Under the pieces are notes generated by a model that saw only the letters and a program-made list of their open reading frames with translations, made no database searches and was not told where the DNA came from. 64,000 nucleotides of DNA. Origin: Spirochaetota bacterium. GTDB lineage: Bacteria; Spirochaetota; Brachyspiria; Brachyspirales; JACRPF01. The DNA is taken from assembly GCA_016214035.1 (NCBI GenBank), contig JACRPF010000017.1, positions 1-64,000 on the forward strand, read 5' to 3'. Each line of letters begins with the position of its first letter. The first letter of the stretch is position 1. The position numbers were made by a program, and so were the translations under genes. This document shows, piece after piece, positions 16,903 to 27,528 of this stretch.

Positions 16903-19329
16903 CTACTTTCCGAACCACGACAACATTTCCCGGTTCAGATGAATAAGGTTTTCCTTCCCTTCGATGATATGCGCTTCGCCATGATATCGCAGATACCGGA
17001 CTTTTTTCCCGAGCCGCGTTAATATAGTGAACATCATCTCTCCCTGCGCGGGGATGACGTAATCGTGGTCTCCGTGCACGATCATGAGCGGCGTATCGAT
17101 CTTGTCCGCATGCCAGAACGGGCTTTCATCGCGGTAAAGGTCCGGGTATTTCAGCGGATGTGAACCGAGCCGGGGCTGACTGGACTCGCAATATCGTACA
17201 CCGAACGGCAGAATACTATGCCGGCTGTGCGGAATGCCGTTTTCGTATAAACTCTGCGGCGCGAATGATCCGTACTTGACCGTAAAATCAGCAATACCTG
17301 CCAATGCCACCGCAGCGGTGAAGCGTTTCGTATGGGCGAGAAGTCCGTATACTGCATATCCTCCGTAACTGTGTCCCGCCAGATAGAGATCTTTCACGGT
17401 GAGGATATTCTGTGCAGCTGCCGCATCCACGGCGGACAATACTCCCACCGGAAGATCGGCGAATGTTTTGCCTGGTATTTCTGTATAATCCACCGGCATG
17501 TCCGGGAACAGCACCGCAAATCCGTTCGATGCAAAGAACTGCGGACTCAGCATCCCGTCTGCAGTAAAATAATCCTCCTGCACATACGTCCAGGGCAGCC
17601 ATGTGCCCGGAAGTTCCTGACCCGGATACACAATAACGATGACCGGGACCGGTATTTTCGGGTCATGTTCCGGCGGAAGCAGCAGCCAGCCGCTCGATTC
17701 CGCACCTTTTTCATTGGTATAGATAAAATGCTTTTCCGTGCCGAATTTATAGTGCTTCAACAGCGTATTCCCACGCACGATGACTCGCGGATGCTTTTTC
17801 GGAATGCAGCAATAAAGCGCGAACTCTCTATTATGACGGCTTCGAAACAGCAGCGCCCTGTTTTTCTGCGAGCTTCCGGAATATACATGATTACACGGCT
17901 CATACCTGCCGGATACGTCGAACACATTACCCGTTATCATACCGGAAGCGTACTCACCGGTTTTCAGCTTGACTGCGCAGTATACGGCATCCATCGCGCC
18001 TGCAAGTTTTTCAAACGTGAGTACTTTCTCAATCTTCATTTCTGCGTCATATAGCAATTGATGCACAGCGCCGTCACGGTCGATACTGTACAATCTATCA
18101 TCGGCGAGAAATACGGTGTATCCTGTGACGCCGGTGTAGAGCTTTCCGGGAACCGTGATGCATCCCATATCGATACGTTCTGCACCGTCATTGTTGATAC
18201 GCCACCAATGCGGCGTCCCGTACCGTTCATCGGGGATGAGTCCATTCACGGATAGAGCATAAATATCAGCCTTTTTCTTCTCACCCGCTTCATCCCATGC
18301 CGGTCCGAAGGCAAGGATGTTACCGTTACCGTCGAAGCATACGCTATTTACCATCGCCTCTTTCGGTGCTATGACGGCAGTTGTACGTGTCGTAATGGAG
18401 TGACTGACATACTGCTGCGTAATATCATCGCTGCGGTCTGCATTGATTTCCGTGATCCTGCGTACAATGAATGTGTCTTCATTAAAGCAAACCGATTCAA
18501 TATCCGAAATCGCCGATACGATATCAGTCCGGTACACGTTATGTGCACCGTCGACAACGTATAACTCTTTTCTGGTTATCTGCTGGCTGCCGATGCGCTC
18601 CATGGATGCATTCAGTCGTGCGACAGTCCCCAGCACGGCAAGTATCACATACCTGCCGCAGGGTGAAAAAACGGCGCAGAAATGAGCAGGCACATCGGCA
18701 AGTTTCCGGAGTTTTTTCGTCCGCACATTGTACGCATATAAGCCTGCCCGCTCATCCGGCGCGGCAGTCAGGTCATTTGAATCGTATGCATCATAACAGG
18801 CATGCTGCTGTTCATGCGCAGCAAGGACACCGCGAACGGTCTTCACACCCGGAAGGAAGTTGCTGAGCTCGGGGTCATATGAACATTTCCGTCTGATCGC
18901 CAAAAACCTGACTTCGTCGGCAGAAGTCCAGGCATGTGACATATGCCAATCGATAATAAGTTCACTGAATGCTGTCTCACGCTTGGTTTTGGTATCGATG
19001 ACGACCGGATATTTCTTCTCTTCGGTAGAACACGTCACAATAATATGGCGGCTGTCGGGCGACCATAGCGACTTGTTCCGGATATCCTGTTTTGCATACC
19101 CTTTACCCTTCGGCTCGCCGTCGGTGACCGCTTCATGTACACCGGTATTGAGATCGTACATCCACAGGTCGGAGATATATCCTGTTGCCTGCGTAAGCCG
19201 TTTTCGGCGCGTACTGTTCGCGCTACGGATACGTTGATACAGGACTTTCCCGCCGTAGGGAGAAACATCGAATCCGGTGAATCCTTCCAGATTGCATAAT
19301 GCATCTATCGTAAGCGGTTTCTTTTTCAT
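16903..19329 (-). CDS. S9-family prolyl oligopeptidase / acylaminoacyl peptidase
   Basis: About 808 residues with an N-terminal seven-bladed-propeller-like region (repeats such as LWSPDSRHIIVT and VFSPCGRYVILA) and a C-terminal alpha/beta-hydrolase domain. The catalytic residues are visible: Ser near 654 in GHSYGG, Asp near 756 in HGDHDYVIP, and His near 787 in GEAH. No signal peptide is seen, so it is likely cytoplasmic and degrades peptides. The ATG at 19329 has GGAGG 11 nt upstream; a GTG at 19347 is the alternative. It converges with the barrel gene (10-bp gap) and is divergent from lhr. Confidence 0.9.
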   Translation of the reverse strand: MKKKPLTIDALCNLEGFTGFDVSPYGGKVLYQRIRSANSTRRKRLTQATGYISDLWMYDLNTGVHEAVTDGEPKGKGYAKQDIRNKSLWSPDSRHIIVTCSTEEKKYPVVIDTKTKRETAFSELIIDWHMSHAWTSADEVRFLAIRRKCSYDPELSNFLPGVKTVRGVLAAHEQQHACYDAYDSNDLTAAPDERAGLYAYNVRTKKLRKLADVPAHFCAVFSPCGRYVILAVLGTVARLNASMERIGSQQITRKELYVVDGAHNVYRTDIVSAISDIESVCFNEDTFIVRRITEINADRSDDITQQYVSHSITTRTTAVIAPKEAMVNSVCFDGNGNILAFGPAWDEAGEKKKADIYALSVNGLIPDERYGTPHWWRINNDGAERIDMGCITVPGKLYTGVTGYTVFLADDRLYSIDRDGAVHQLLYDAEMKIEKVLTFEKLAGAMDAVYCAVKLKTGEYASGMITGNVFDVSGRYEPCNHVYSGSSQKNRALLFRSRHNREFALYCCIPKKHPRVIVRGNTLLKHYKFGTEKHFIYTNEKGAESSGWLLLPPEHDPKIPVPVIVIVYPGQELPGTWLPWTYVQEDYFTADGMLSPQFFASNGFAVLFPDMPVDYTEIPGKTFADLPVGVLSAVDAAAAQNILTVKDLYLAGHSYGGYAVYGLLAHTKRFTAAVALAGIADFTVKYGSFAPQSLYENGIPHSRHSILPFGVRYCESSQPRLGSHPLKYPDLYRDESPFWHADKIDTPLMIVHGDHDYVIPAQGEMMFTILTRLGKKVRYLRYHGEAHIIEGKENLIHLNREMLSWFGK

Positions 19330-19401
19330 CGGATGTAGAACCTCCACTTCTGCGGTAAGGAATATTTCGCAGTTTATTATATCTGTACAACAACGTCAAG
19401 C

Positions 19402-19429
19402 TTCACTTTCCATCGATTTCCGATATACT
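19402..19429 (+). promoter_or_regulatory. lhr promoter, leaderless type
   Basis: TTCACT (19402-19407), a 16-bp spacer and TATACT (19424-19429). Only six bases separate the -10 box from the ATG at 19436, so the transcript would begin at or next to the start codon; no Shine-Dalgarno sequence is present. Confidence 0.55.
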
Positions 19430-19435
19430 TACGGC

Positions 19436-22400
19436 ATGTCATCACTGCAGTCATTCCACCCACTCGTTCTGCAATGGTTCACCGAGCGCATCGGAACGCC
19501 TACAGATGTTCAGGAACGCTCTTGGGAAGCCGTCGCGAGAGGCGAACACATTCTGATGACAGCTCCCACCGGCAGCGGTAAAACACTCGCCGCATTTCTC
19601 ACCGCCGTCAATTCGCTCATCACGAAACCGCGCGAAGGCGCATACCGCATACTGTATATATCACCGCTCAAGGCGCTCAATAACGATATTCGCCGGAATC
19701 TGGAAACGCCTATTGATGAGATACGCGGATACTTCAGCCGTTCCGGCGAGGCATTCCGCGACATAAGCGTGGGCGTGAGAAGCGGTGACACAAGCAGCGA
19801 GGAACGCCGTCGCATGCAGCGCCGTCCGCCCGATATTTTCATCACCACACCGGAAAGCCTCAGCATACTTCTTACATCGGCCGGCGGCGAACCGCTCGTG
19901 TCGTCCATCGGCACCGTCATACTCGATGAGATACACGCGGTCGCCGGCACCAAGCGCGGGGCATTCCTCATGACGGCTATTGAGCGCCTTACCGTGCTTA
20001 ACGGAGAATTCAGGCGCATTGCCGTCTCGGCCACCGTGAACCCGCTGCCGCGCATCGCGGATATCATCGGCGGTTATCGGCATGTCGGTACGGGAGTTGA
20101 AACCGGATATGAGAAACGGCGCGTCAGCATCATCCGCTCCGACATCGAGAAGCGCTATGACATTTCAGTGTCGTTCCCGGATCTCGGCGAGGACACATCG
20201 CGCGACGACTGGTGGCTGGCGCTGTCAAAGACATTCAGGGCTATCATCACACGTAATAGTTCAACGCTGCTCTTCGCCAACAGCCGCCGCATGGTTGAGA
20301 AGATCACACGCTTCCTCAACGAAAGCACCGACGCTCCCGACGTCTATTCGCATCACGGCTCGCTCTCGCGCGAGATACGCTCCGTCGTCGAAGAGCGTTT
20401 CAAGAAGGGAGAACTGGCCGCCGTCGTTGCGACCAGTTCACTCGAACTCGGCATCGATATCGGCGACGTAAGCGAGGTGATACTCGTAGAACCGCCGTTC
20501 TCGGTTTCGGCTGCTATACAACGCATCGGTCGCGCGGGACATGCTGTAGGTTCGGTATCGCGTTCCACGTTCTACGCGCTTCACGCGCATGACCTTATCA
20601 GCGCCGCCGTGCTCGCCGCGCATACGTCGAGTGAATTCATCGAAGAGATAATTCCGCCGGTATGCCCGCTCGATGTGCTCGCGCAGGTCATACTCTCGAT
20701 GACGGTAAACCGGACACGCACGGTCACCGAAGTGTTCGATGAGGTACGCACCTCGTGGTATTATCATACGCTCACGAGAAGCGATTTCGACCTCGTCATC
20801 GAAATGCTCGCCGGACGCTACGCGGACAGCCGCATACGCGAGCTTTCGCCGCGCATCATACTCGACAAGACGAACGGAACACTCCGCGCACGCGACGGCA
20901 CGGCCATGCTCATCTATCTTTCCGGCGGCGTCATCCCCGACCGCGGCTACTACACCATGCGTGAGGCGGGAACGAAAGCTGTGATCGGCGAACTCGACGA
21001 GGAGTTCGTCTGGGAACGCTCGCTCGGCGATGTATTCCCGTTCGGCAACAGGCTCTGGCGCATCATCCGCATATCGCACAACGATGTCGATGTAGTACCC
21101 GTGGGCGACAAGGCATCCGCGCTCCCGTTCTGGAAAGCTGACAGCGTGAGCCGTCCGTTCGCGTTTTCGGAGAAGATCGGCAGCTTTCTGGAGTACGCCG
21201 AAACGCATATACACGACGCTGCATTCCGCGCATCACTTTCAACGAGATATCATATGAACGACCATGCGGCGGAATCGCTTATCGCGTATCTGCTGCTCCA
21301 GCGCGCGAAAACGAATGCACCACTCCCCCATCGCCATCATCTTCTCATCGAGCACTGCAGCGACCCGAACAACATGCGCGACACGAAACAGGTGATACTG
21401 CACACACTCTGGGGACTTGCCGTCAACCGTCCATTCGCTTTTGCGCTTGCTGCCGCCTGGGAAAAGAAACACGGTTATCCATTAGTGTTCTTTGCCGGCA
21501 ACGATGCTATCATGCTCGAACTTCCGCATGAGTTCTCGGCAGCGGATGTGCTCTCGCTCGTTACACCCGAAAACGCAGCGAAACTCATCCGTGAAAAACT
21601 GGAAAGCCATGAGTTCTTCGGCGGCCATTTCCGCGAGAACGCGCAGCGTGCACTGCTCCTCCCCCGCAATTTCAAGAAACGCATGCCGCTATGGCTTAAC
21701 CGGCTCAGGTCGAAAAAACTCCTTGAAGCGACGGCGAAATATGACGATTTCCCCGTGATTCTCGAGACATGGCGAAGCTGCCTCCGCGATGAATCAGACC
21801 TTGCCGCACTTGATACCGTGCTCACCGGACTCGCCGACGGAAGCATCGCCGTAACCGAGACAATTACCTCCGCGCCCTCGCCGTTCGCGGGAGATGTGGC
21901 CTGGCGTCAGACAAACACCTACATGTACGAGGACGATACACCGCTCTCGAAATTCCACAGCAACCTGCGCGGCGACCTCATCAAGAACATCTTTTCCGCA
22001 GGCACATTCCCCACGTTCACCGATGAGCTGCTCTCACGCTATGAATCGAAACGCAAACGCATAGCCCCTGGTTATTCACCGGACAGTATCGATGAGCTTT
22101 TTCTCTGGGTAAAGGAACGGCGATTCATACCGCTCACGGAATGGGCAGATCTCCTCGCCGCCATAACCCGCGACCATGGAATCACTTTTGAAGACAGCGA
22201 ACTATCAAAGAGCATTATCATATCCAACGGAGTCTATGCACGAGAAGATGAAACGTCCATGGCTGCAATATTCGGCACAACGGCACCCGTCGATGGTGAC
22301 GCCGGTGAAATGCGCGCTCAGTTCATATCTGAATTCCTCCGTTTTTATTCACCGATGCCTTCCGATCGCCTGTCATCCCTGCTCCCGATTGATACGGCGC

Positions 22401-23767
22401 TTACGCAGGCAGCCGTTACGGCACTGCTTGAAAACGGCGATATCATCACCGGACAGTTCCACGGGCCTGACTGTATCACCGAGATATGCGAAGCGGGTAC
22501 GCTTGAAACGCTCCTTCGTCTGCGGAGAACGGAAGACCGCGCTGTGGTCACCGCAAAGCCTGTCACGGCACTGCCCGCATTCCTCGCACGCAGGCAGGGC
22601 GTAGGTATTTCCGGGGCATCTACACAAGACCTTGAGCGATGTATGGAACGCCTCTTCGGGTTTTCCGCCAAGGCATCGTTCTGGGAGTCGGAAATATTCC
22701 CCGCGAGACTCACCCCGTATTACACCGCATGGCTCGACACCGTGCTCGGTGAAAGCGACTGCATATGGTTCGGCACGGGCAAGGAGCGTATTTCATTCTG
22801 CTTCGCCACAGACCACGAATTATTCGCCACATCAAGTCCGGTAAAAAGCACACTGGCCGATTTCTTTGCGGGAAAGAACGGCCGCTACACACTCGCTGAT
22901 ATCCTGAAAGAAACCGGTCTCGATTCAAGCACTACCGCAGCATCCCTCTGGGAGCTTGCATTCCACGGGCACATCACCAACGACGATTTCAAATCGATAC
23001 GCCTCGGCGTACAGAACGGTTTCGCCGCAGACACGCCGCCGGCAGCAGATCACAAAACACACCAGCGTATAGGTGGACGATCTGGCTTCAATCGCTGGAA
23101 GACCTCACGTCCGTTCACCGGTGCGTGGTATTCGCTTCCCGGCAAAGACGAACGCGACCCGCTTGAGGAACAGGAGCTCATCAAAGACCGCGCGCGCATG
23201 GTGCTTTCACGATACGGCATCGTATTCCGCGAACTGCTCGCGCATGAACTGCCGATGCTCCGGTGGAAGTCATTGTTCACGGCATTCCGCCTCATGGAAC
23301 TTTCAGGCGAGATCGTGAGCGGACGGTTCTTCGACGATGTGCTCGGCCTGCAGTTCGCATCACCCGACGCGCTCAAGGATTTTACCGCGGACGCCGGCGA
23401 TAATGTCTGGTGGATAAATGCAGCCGATCCAGCATCTGCAGCGGGCATAGATATACCGCAGCTAAAATCGCAGCTGCCGGAACGCCTCGCATCGACACAC
23501 ATCGTGTATCGCGGGGAAACCATCGTGCTTGTTTCCCGCAGAAACGGCAAAGAGGTCACCGTTTATGCATCAGCGGATGACACACGTTTTCAGGAATACT
23601 GCGGCGTGTTCCGCACACTCGTTTCCCGCGAGTTCGAACCGCTTTCCGTCGTCCGTATCGAAACGATAAACGACGCACCCGCCGTCACCAGCGACTACAG
23701 CCGGGCATTCACTGCAGCGGGTTTTCAAAGCGACGGTAAATCGCTGGTGCTCGTGAAAAGATACTGA
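19436..23767 (+). CDS. lhr: Large helicase-related protein Lhr
   Basis: A 1443-residue superfamily 2 helicase. Motifs in order: Q-motif region (PTDVQERSWEAVARGE), Walker A APTGSGKT near 43-50, ISPLKALNND, TTPESLSILL, DEIH (VILDEIHAVAGTKRGAF), SATV, SSLELGIDIG and motif VI QRIGRAGH. The long C-terminal part is typical of full-length bacterial Lhr (E. coli Lhr is about 1500 residues), which is linked to DNA repair. The ATG at 19436 is chosen over an upstream in-frame start at 19277, which lies inside the divergent peptidase gene and has no promoter. Confidence 0.93.
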   Translation: MSSLQSFHPLVLQWFTERIGTPTDVQERSWEAVARGEHILMTAPTGSGKTLAAFLTAVNSLITKPREGAYRILYISPLKALNNDIRRNLETPIDEIRGYFSRSGEAFRDISVGVRSGDTSSEERRRMQRRPPDIFITTPESLSILLTSAGGEPLVSSIGTVILDEIHAVAGTKRGAFLMTAIERLTVLNGEFRRIAVSATVNPLPRIADIIGGYRHVGTGVETGYEKRRVSIIRSDIEKRYDISVSFPDLGEDTSRDDWWLALSKTFRAIITRNSSTLLFANSRRMVEKITRFLNESTDAPDVYSHHGSLSREIRSVVEERFKKGELAAVVATSSLELGIDIGDVSEVILVEPPFSVSAAIQRIGRAGHAVGSVSRSTFYALHAHDLISAAVLAAHTSSEFIEEIIPPVCPLDVLAQVILSMTVNRTRTVTEVFDEVRTSWYYHTLTRSDFDLVIEMLAGRYADSRIRELSPRIILDKTNGTLRARDGTAMLIYLSGGVIPDRGYYTMREAGTKAVIGELDEEFVWERSLGDVFPFGNRLWRIIRISHNDVDVVPVGDKASALPFWKADSVSRPFAFSEKIGSFLEYAETHIHDAAFRASLSTRYHMNDHAAESLIAYLLLQRAKTNAPLPHRHHLLIEHCSDPNNMRDTKQVILHTLWGLAVNRPFAFALAAAWEKKHGYPLVFFAGNDAIMLELPHEFSAADVLSLVTPENAAKLIREKLESHEFFGGHFRENAQRALLLPRNFKKRMPLWLNRLRSKKLLEATAKYDDFPVILETWRSCLRDESDLAALDTVLTGLADGSIAVTETITSAPSPFAGDVAWRQTNTYMYEDDTPLSKFHSNLRGDLIKNIFSAGTFPTFTDELLSRYESKRKRIAPGYSPDSIDELFLWVKERRFIPLTEWADLLAAITRDHGITFEDSELSKSIIISNGVYAREDETSMAAIFGTTAPVDGDAGEMRAQFISEFLRFYSPMPSDRLSSLLPIDTALTQAAVTALLENGDIITGQFHGPDCITEICEAGTLETLLRLRRTEDRAVVTAKPVTALPAFLARRQGVGISGASTQDLERCMERLFGFSAKASFWESEIFPARLTPYYTAWLDTVLGESDCIWFGTGKERISFCFATDHELFATSSPVKSTLADFFAGKNGRYTLADILKETGLDSSTTAASLWELAFHGHITNDDFKSIRLGVQNGFAADTPPAADHKTHQRIGGRSGFNRWKTSRPFTGAWYSLPGKDERDPLEEQELIKDRARMVLSRYGIVFRELLAHELPMLRWKSLFTAFRLMELSGEIVSGRFFDDVLGLQFASPDALKDFTADAGDNVWWINAADPASAAGIDIPQLKSQLPERLASTHIVYRGETIVLVSRRNGKEVTVYASADDTRFQEYCGVFRTLVSREFEPLSVVRIETINDAPAVTSDYSRAFTAAGFQSDGKSLVLVKRY

Positions 23768-23820
23768 GCGATGTATATACCCTTCCAGCGATCGCATACC
23801 ATACCCGCCGTCACTGATGC

Positions 23821-23848
23821 TTTACATCTTCATGCATTTGGGTATACT
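23821..23848 (+). promoter_or_regulatory. Promoter of HerA-like ATPase gene
   Basis: TTTACA (23821-23826), a 16-bp spacer and TATACT (23843-23848), about 96 bp before the ATG at 23945, which has its own GGAGG site. The rest of the 177-bp gap shows no other feature. Confidence 0.55.
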
Positions 23849-23944
23849 ATTGTTCAACACACGATATTTTCGTGCGGCATGGACTGAAGTACTAAGCGCG
23901 TTTCGAATAGGCGCATCGAAGATTCTGATTACCGGAGGACGCTG

Positions 23945-25399
23945 ATGGCTGCACATGGATTTCACGTTGCAAAATCGAAAAATGAGATATCGCTTCTGCT
24001 GCCGATGGCAAATCGCCATGGGTTGATCGCAGGCGCAACCGGCACCGGCAAAACGGTATCGCTCAAGGTGCTTGCCGAATCGTTCAGCGCCGCGGGCGTT
24101 CCCGTGTTCATGGCCGATGTCAAGGGCGATCTCGCCGGAATAGCGATGAGCGGAACGCCGTCGCCGAAAATGGATGAGCGCTGCAAGACGATCGGCACGC
24201 CGGTACCCGCATTCCGCGCATTCCCCGTCATGCTCTGGGACGTGTTCGGCGCGAAGGGACACCCGGTACGCACCACCATATCGGATATGGGGCCGCTGCT
24301 GTTCTCACGGCTGCTCGATCTGAACGAAGTACAGACGGGCGTTTTGAACATCGTCTTCAAAGTTGCCGACGATAACGGACTCCTGCTGCTCGACATGAAA
24401 GACCTCAGAGCGATGCTTGAATATGTTGGCAATAATGCGGGTCAGTTCACCACCGAATATGGAACCGTCTCGAAACAGACTATCGGCGCCATCCAGCGGC
24501 CGCTCCTCACACTCGACGGACAGGGCGCTGATAAATTCTTCGGCGAACCGGCGCTCAATATCACCGACTTCATGAAAACCGACGCCGCCGGAACCGGATA
24601 TATCAACATACTCGCCGCCGATGCGCTGATACAATCACCCTCGCTGTATGCTACATTCCTCCTCTGGCTCATGTCGGAACTCTTCGAACACCTGCCCGAG
24701 GCGGGCGATCTTGACAAACCGAAGATGGTTTTCTTTTTCGATGAAGCGCATCTTCTGTTCGACGGTGCGCCAAAGATACTCCTCGACAAAATTGAACAGG
24801 TGGTGCGCCTCATCCGTTCCAAGGGTGTCGGCATTTATTTCGTAACGCAGAACCCGCTCGATATACCCGATGATATCCTTGGTCAGCTCGGCAACCGCAT
24901 TCAGCATGCGCTCCGTGCGTTCACACCGCGCGACCAGAAAGCGGTGCGTGCGGCAGCGGAAACATTCCGCGCAAACCCCGGACTCGATGTGGCAGCCACC
25001 ATAACCGAACTCGGCGTGGGCGAAGCGCTGGTATCATTCCTTGATGAAGCAGGACGCCCTGCGCCGGTGGAACGCGCGTTTATCCTCCCTCCGCAAAGCC
25101 GCATCGGTGTCATCACGCCGGAGGAATCTGATCGTATTCTGAAAAGTTCACCGTGCACCGGTATATACGACCGGACCGTCGACCGTGAATCCGCGTATGA
25201 AGTACTTCAGAAACGCGCAACGGCTCCCGTGGAACAGCCCGCCGCGCAGCCCGTTGAACGGCAGTACCTGGACCCGTCATACCGGGGACGTCCGCGCCGT
25301 ACCGTACTCGAAACGGTAGCACAATCAGCAGCGTCGTCCATCGGCCGAAGGGTTGGAACGGAAATAATACGGGGCATACTCGGATCGTTTTTGAGGTAG
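23945..25399 (+). CDS. HerA-like ATPase, DUF853 (YjgR) family
   Basis: A 484-residue P-loop ATPase. Walker A GATGTGKT is at residues 30-37, followed by [17 protein letters not shown]; the Walker B region is [16 protein letters not shown], with [40 protein letters not shown] and a C-terminal basic, Gly/Arg-rich tail. This order matches the DUF853/YjgR family, related to HerA and FtsK-type DNA pumps but of unproven role. GGAGG precedes the ATG. The hydrolase lipoprotein follows after 5 bp. Confidence 0.88.
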   Translation: MAAHGFHVAKSKNEISLLLPMANRHGLIAGATGTGKTVSLKVLAESFSAAGVPVFMADVKGDLAGIAMSGTPSPKMDERCKTIGTPVPAFRAFPVMLWDVFGAKGHPVRTTISDMGPLLFSRLLDLNEVQTGVLNIVFKVADDNGLLLLDMKDLRAMLEYVGNNAGQFTTEYGTVSKQTIGAIQRPLLTLDGQGADKFFGEPALNITDFMKTDAAGTGYINILAADALIQSPSLYATFLLWLMSELFEHLPEAGDLDKPKMVFFFDEAHLLFDGAPKILLDKIEQVVRLIRSKGVGIYFVTQNPLDIPDDILGQLGNRIQHALRAFTPRDQKAVRAAAETFRANPGLDVAATITELGVGEALVSFLDEAGRPAPVERAFILPPQSRIGVITPEESDRILKSSPCTGIYDRTVDRESAYEVLQKRATAPVEQPAAQPVERQYLDPSYRGRPRRTVLETVAQSAASSIGRRVGTEIIRGILGSFLR

Positions 25400-25404
25400 T
25401 GAGT

Positions 25405-26859
25405 ATGTTACAGATATCCCGTATCCTTCTCGTTCTGATTCTTCCGATTATCATCATCGCATGCTCCGGCATACCCGGCGACGGCTACAACTATGCCGGC
25501 GCCGATAAAAGTGCCGGCGGTCTTGCCGGCAGCTACGGCGGCACACTTAACGTTCTTATGGTTCAACGGCTCAAACTCGTGATGAATATCACCAACGACA
25601 ACGGAAAATGGCGCGCAACGCTTGATAGTCCCGACCAGGGGGCGATGAACATACCGGTGAACAGGGTAACCGTCAGCAACGACACCATCCGCCTCGATAT
25701 AAAAATGCTGCAGGCGGTTTTCGAAGGCAAAATCTCCGGCAATCAGATCAAGGGCAAATTCACCCAGCGCGGTCTGGGGATGGATCTTACGCTCGGCCGC
25801 CTGAAAGCGCCGTATACAATCAAACGGCCGCAGGAACCTATCAAGCCATATCCCTATACCGATGCGGAAGTATTTATCACCAATTCGGTTGACGGTATCG
25901 TACTCGCCGGCACATTGACCAAACCATCCGGCGGCGGCAGATACCCCGCCGTCGTATTGATAACCGGCTCCGGCGCACAGGACCGCGATGAATCACTCCT
26001 CGGACACAAACCGTTCCTGGTGCTGGCGGACTATCTTACACGGCATGGCTTTGCGGTACTCCGCATGGATGACCGCGGTTTCGGAAAATCCGGCGGCGTG
26101 TTCGCTACAGCCACGTCCGCCGACTTTACCCGCGACATCCTTGCCGCTGTCGATTTTCTGAAAATGAGAAACGATGTTCTTACCGCCAAAATCGGATTGA
26201 TCGGCCACAGCGAAGGCGGTGAGATAGCACCGATGGCCGCCAACCGCTCCACCAACGTAGCGTTCATCGTGCTCCTGGCTGCACCCGGCATCACCGGCTC
26301 GGAGATAAACCTGCTTCAGAACCGCGCGGCGTTTGCGGGAAGCTTTGTTGACAAGCGATTTCTTCAGGATTATCTTGCCATGCTTAAAAGCATTCATACG
26401 ATAATCATCAATGAACCGGACAATGACGCTGCACGAAAAAAAGCGATAGCCGAATATGAGCAGTATGCGGCGAATAAGGATGCCGCCAAACTGAAGAAAT
26501 ACAATATCACTTCCGAGAACATGACGCGAAGCATCGCAACATTCACAACGCCATGGTTCCGCTACTTTCTCGAGCATGACCCCGCGCTTGAGCTTGAGAA
26601 GCTGAAATGTCCGGTATTGGTGCTTAACGGATCGCTAGACACCCAGGTGGACCCGAAAGCCAATCTGTCGGCGATACGGACCGCTCTTGCAAAAGGTCAA
26701 AACGCCGACTACGAAGTCATTGAATTACCGGGCTTGAATCACCTGTTCCAGAAAGCCAAAACCGGGAAGGCATATGAATACGGCATCATCGCCGAGACGA
26801 TCAACCGGTCGGCGCTGGATGTAATGGGGACATGGCTTAAGAAGAAAACGGAAAAATAA
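25405..26859 (+). CDS. Alpha/beta-hydrolase lipoprotein
   Basis: A 484-residue protein with a lipoprotein signal (hydrophobic stretch, lipobox IIAC, Cys near residue 20), a beta-sandwich-like N-terminal region of about 110 residues, and an alpha/beta-hydrolase domain. The nucleophile is Ser near 269 in GHSEGGE. An acid in NGSLDTQVDP and a His in LPGLNHLFQ complete the triad. The DDRGFGKSGG block is typical of this esterase/peptidase-like group. It would act in the periplasm on an unknown ester or amide. The ATG at 25405 is preferred to a GTG at 25399 that overlaps the upstream stop. It ends one base before the convergent DUF6448 gene. Confidence 0.85.
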   Translation: MLQISRILLVLILPIIIIACSGIPGDGYNYAGADKSAGGLAGSYGGTLNVLMVQRLKLVMNITNDNGKWRATLDSPDQGAMNIPVNRVTVSNDTIRLDIKMLQAVFEGKISGNQIKGKFTQRGLGMDLTLGRLKAPYTIKRPQEPIKPYPYTDAEVFITNSVDGIVLAGTLTKPSGGGRYPAVVLITGSGAQDRDESLLGHKPFLVLADYLTRHGFAVLRMDDRGFGKSGGVFATATSADFTRDILAAVDFLKMRNDVLTAKIGLIGHSEGGEIAPMAANRSTNVAFIVLLAAPGITGSEINLLQNRAAFAGSFVDKRFLQDYLAMLKSIHTIIINEPDNDAARKKAIAEYEQYAANKDAAKLKKYNITSENMTRSIATFTTPWFRYFLEHDPALELEKLKCPVLVLNGSLDTQVDPKANLSAIRTALAKGQNADYEVIELPGLNHLFQKAKTGKAYEYGIIAETINRSALDVMGTWLKKKTEK

Positions 26860-27429
26860 TCAGTGGTGATGATGTTCGTTACCTTCATCTTCGCCTTCTG
26901 CGAACTTGAAGAACTGCACATACGCCTCGATATACGCTCTTCCCGCCTTGACATTATTGACGTCATGTTTTTTCAACGATAACGCTTTATCAAATCGTTT
27001 CTGCACCTCGGCGGTTTTATCTTTTGGAACAAGCCCGTTCAATGGTGATAGATTTCCAATCGCTAGTGCTTTATCGGCGGCAAGTATCTTCCTGTCAATC
27101 GGCGTCCCCGACGGCTTCACGCCGGTGAACGGTACCCCTTCGCCATTCCGGTGTATCCTTACGAGCGTGTCGAAAAAATATCTGTCCGACAGCACTTTTG
27201 CGTCGGAATTCAATGTACGTACTTTCATCGTCAGTGAAAACACCTGCTTGATATCCTTCTCGCTTTCAGGCGCCACCCATTTCAACACATAATTTACATT
27301 ATTGCTTTCAATCGCCTTTTTGGCGTCGGCGATTAACGGCCCATCCATGGTGTCACAGTGAGCGAATACGGCCTGGCTGCACAACACTGAAAACAACACC
27401 GCAGCCGTGCATGAAAACTTTTTATTCAT
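26860..27429 (-). CDS. DUF6448 family secreted protein
   Basis: A 189-residue protein with a signal peptide (AAVLFSVLCSQAVFA) and the family block AHCDTMDGPLIADAKKAIES at the mature N-terminus, then NVNYVLKWV, YFFDTLVRIHRNGEG and AGRAYIEAYVQFFKF. The acidic, His-rich tail ends in HHHH. His and Cys at the mature N-terminus and the tail suggest metal binding, but the role of DUF6448 is unknown. GGAGG precedes the ATG at 27429; the longer frame start at 27486 lies in the promoter. The neighbouring hemerythrin gene suggests an iron or redox context. Confidence 0.85.
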   Translation of the reverse strand: MNKKFSCTAAVLFSVLCSQAVFAHCDTMDGPLIADAKKAIESNNVNYVLKWVAPESEKDIKQVFSLTMKVRTLNSDAKVLSDRYFFDTLVRIHRNGEGVPFTGVKPSGTPIDRKILAADKALAIGNLSPLNGLVPKDKTAEVQKRFDKALSLKKHDVNNVKAGRAYIEAYVQFFKFAEGEDEGNEHHHH

Positions 27430-27453
27430 AATTTCCTCCACAATAATGATACC

Positions 27454-27486
27454 TAAATAAGTTACCAACTTTATTATTATTGTCAA
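27454..27486 (-). promoter_or_regulatory. Promoter and operator of the DUF6448 gene
   Basis: On the minus strand TTGACA (27481-27486) lies 17 bp before a weak -10. The -10 region falls inside an imperfect palindrome at 27454-27476, with perfect inner arms AAGTT-N3-AACTT (27459-27471). This looks like a repressor site covering the promoter. Confidence 0.45.
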
Positions 27487-27528
27487 CCGTAATACCGGTA
27501 TATCCCGTTACGCCCATTGTCTGCGGCT

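Noticed and set aside
26860-26890. C-terminal HHHH as a cloned affinity tag
   Set aside because: It sits in a natural acidic context directly before a chromosomal neighbour, and His-rich ends occur naturally in secreted metal-binding proteins.
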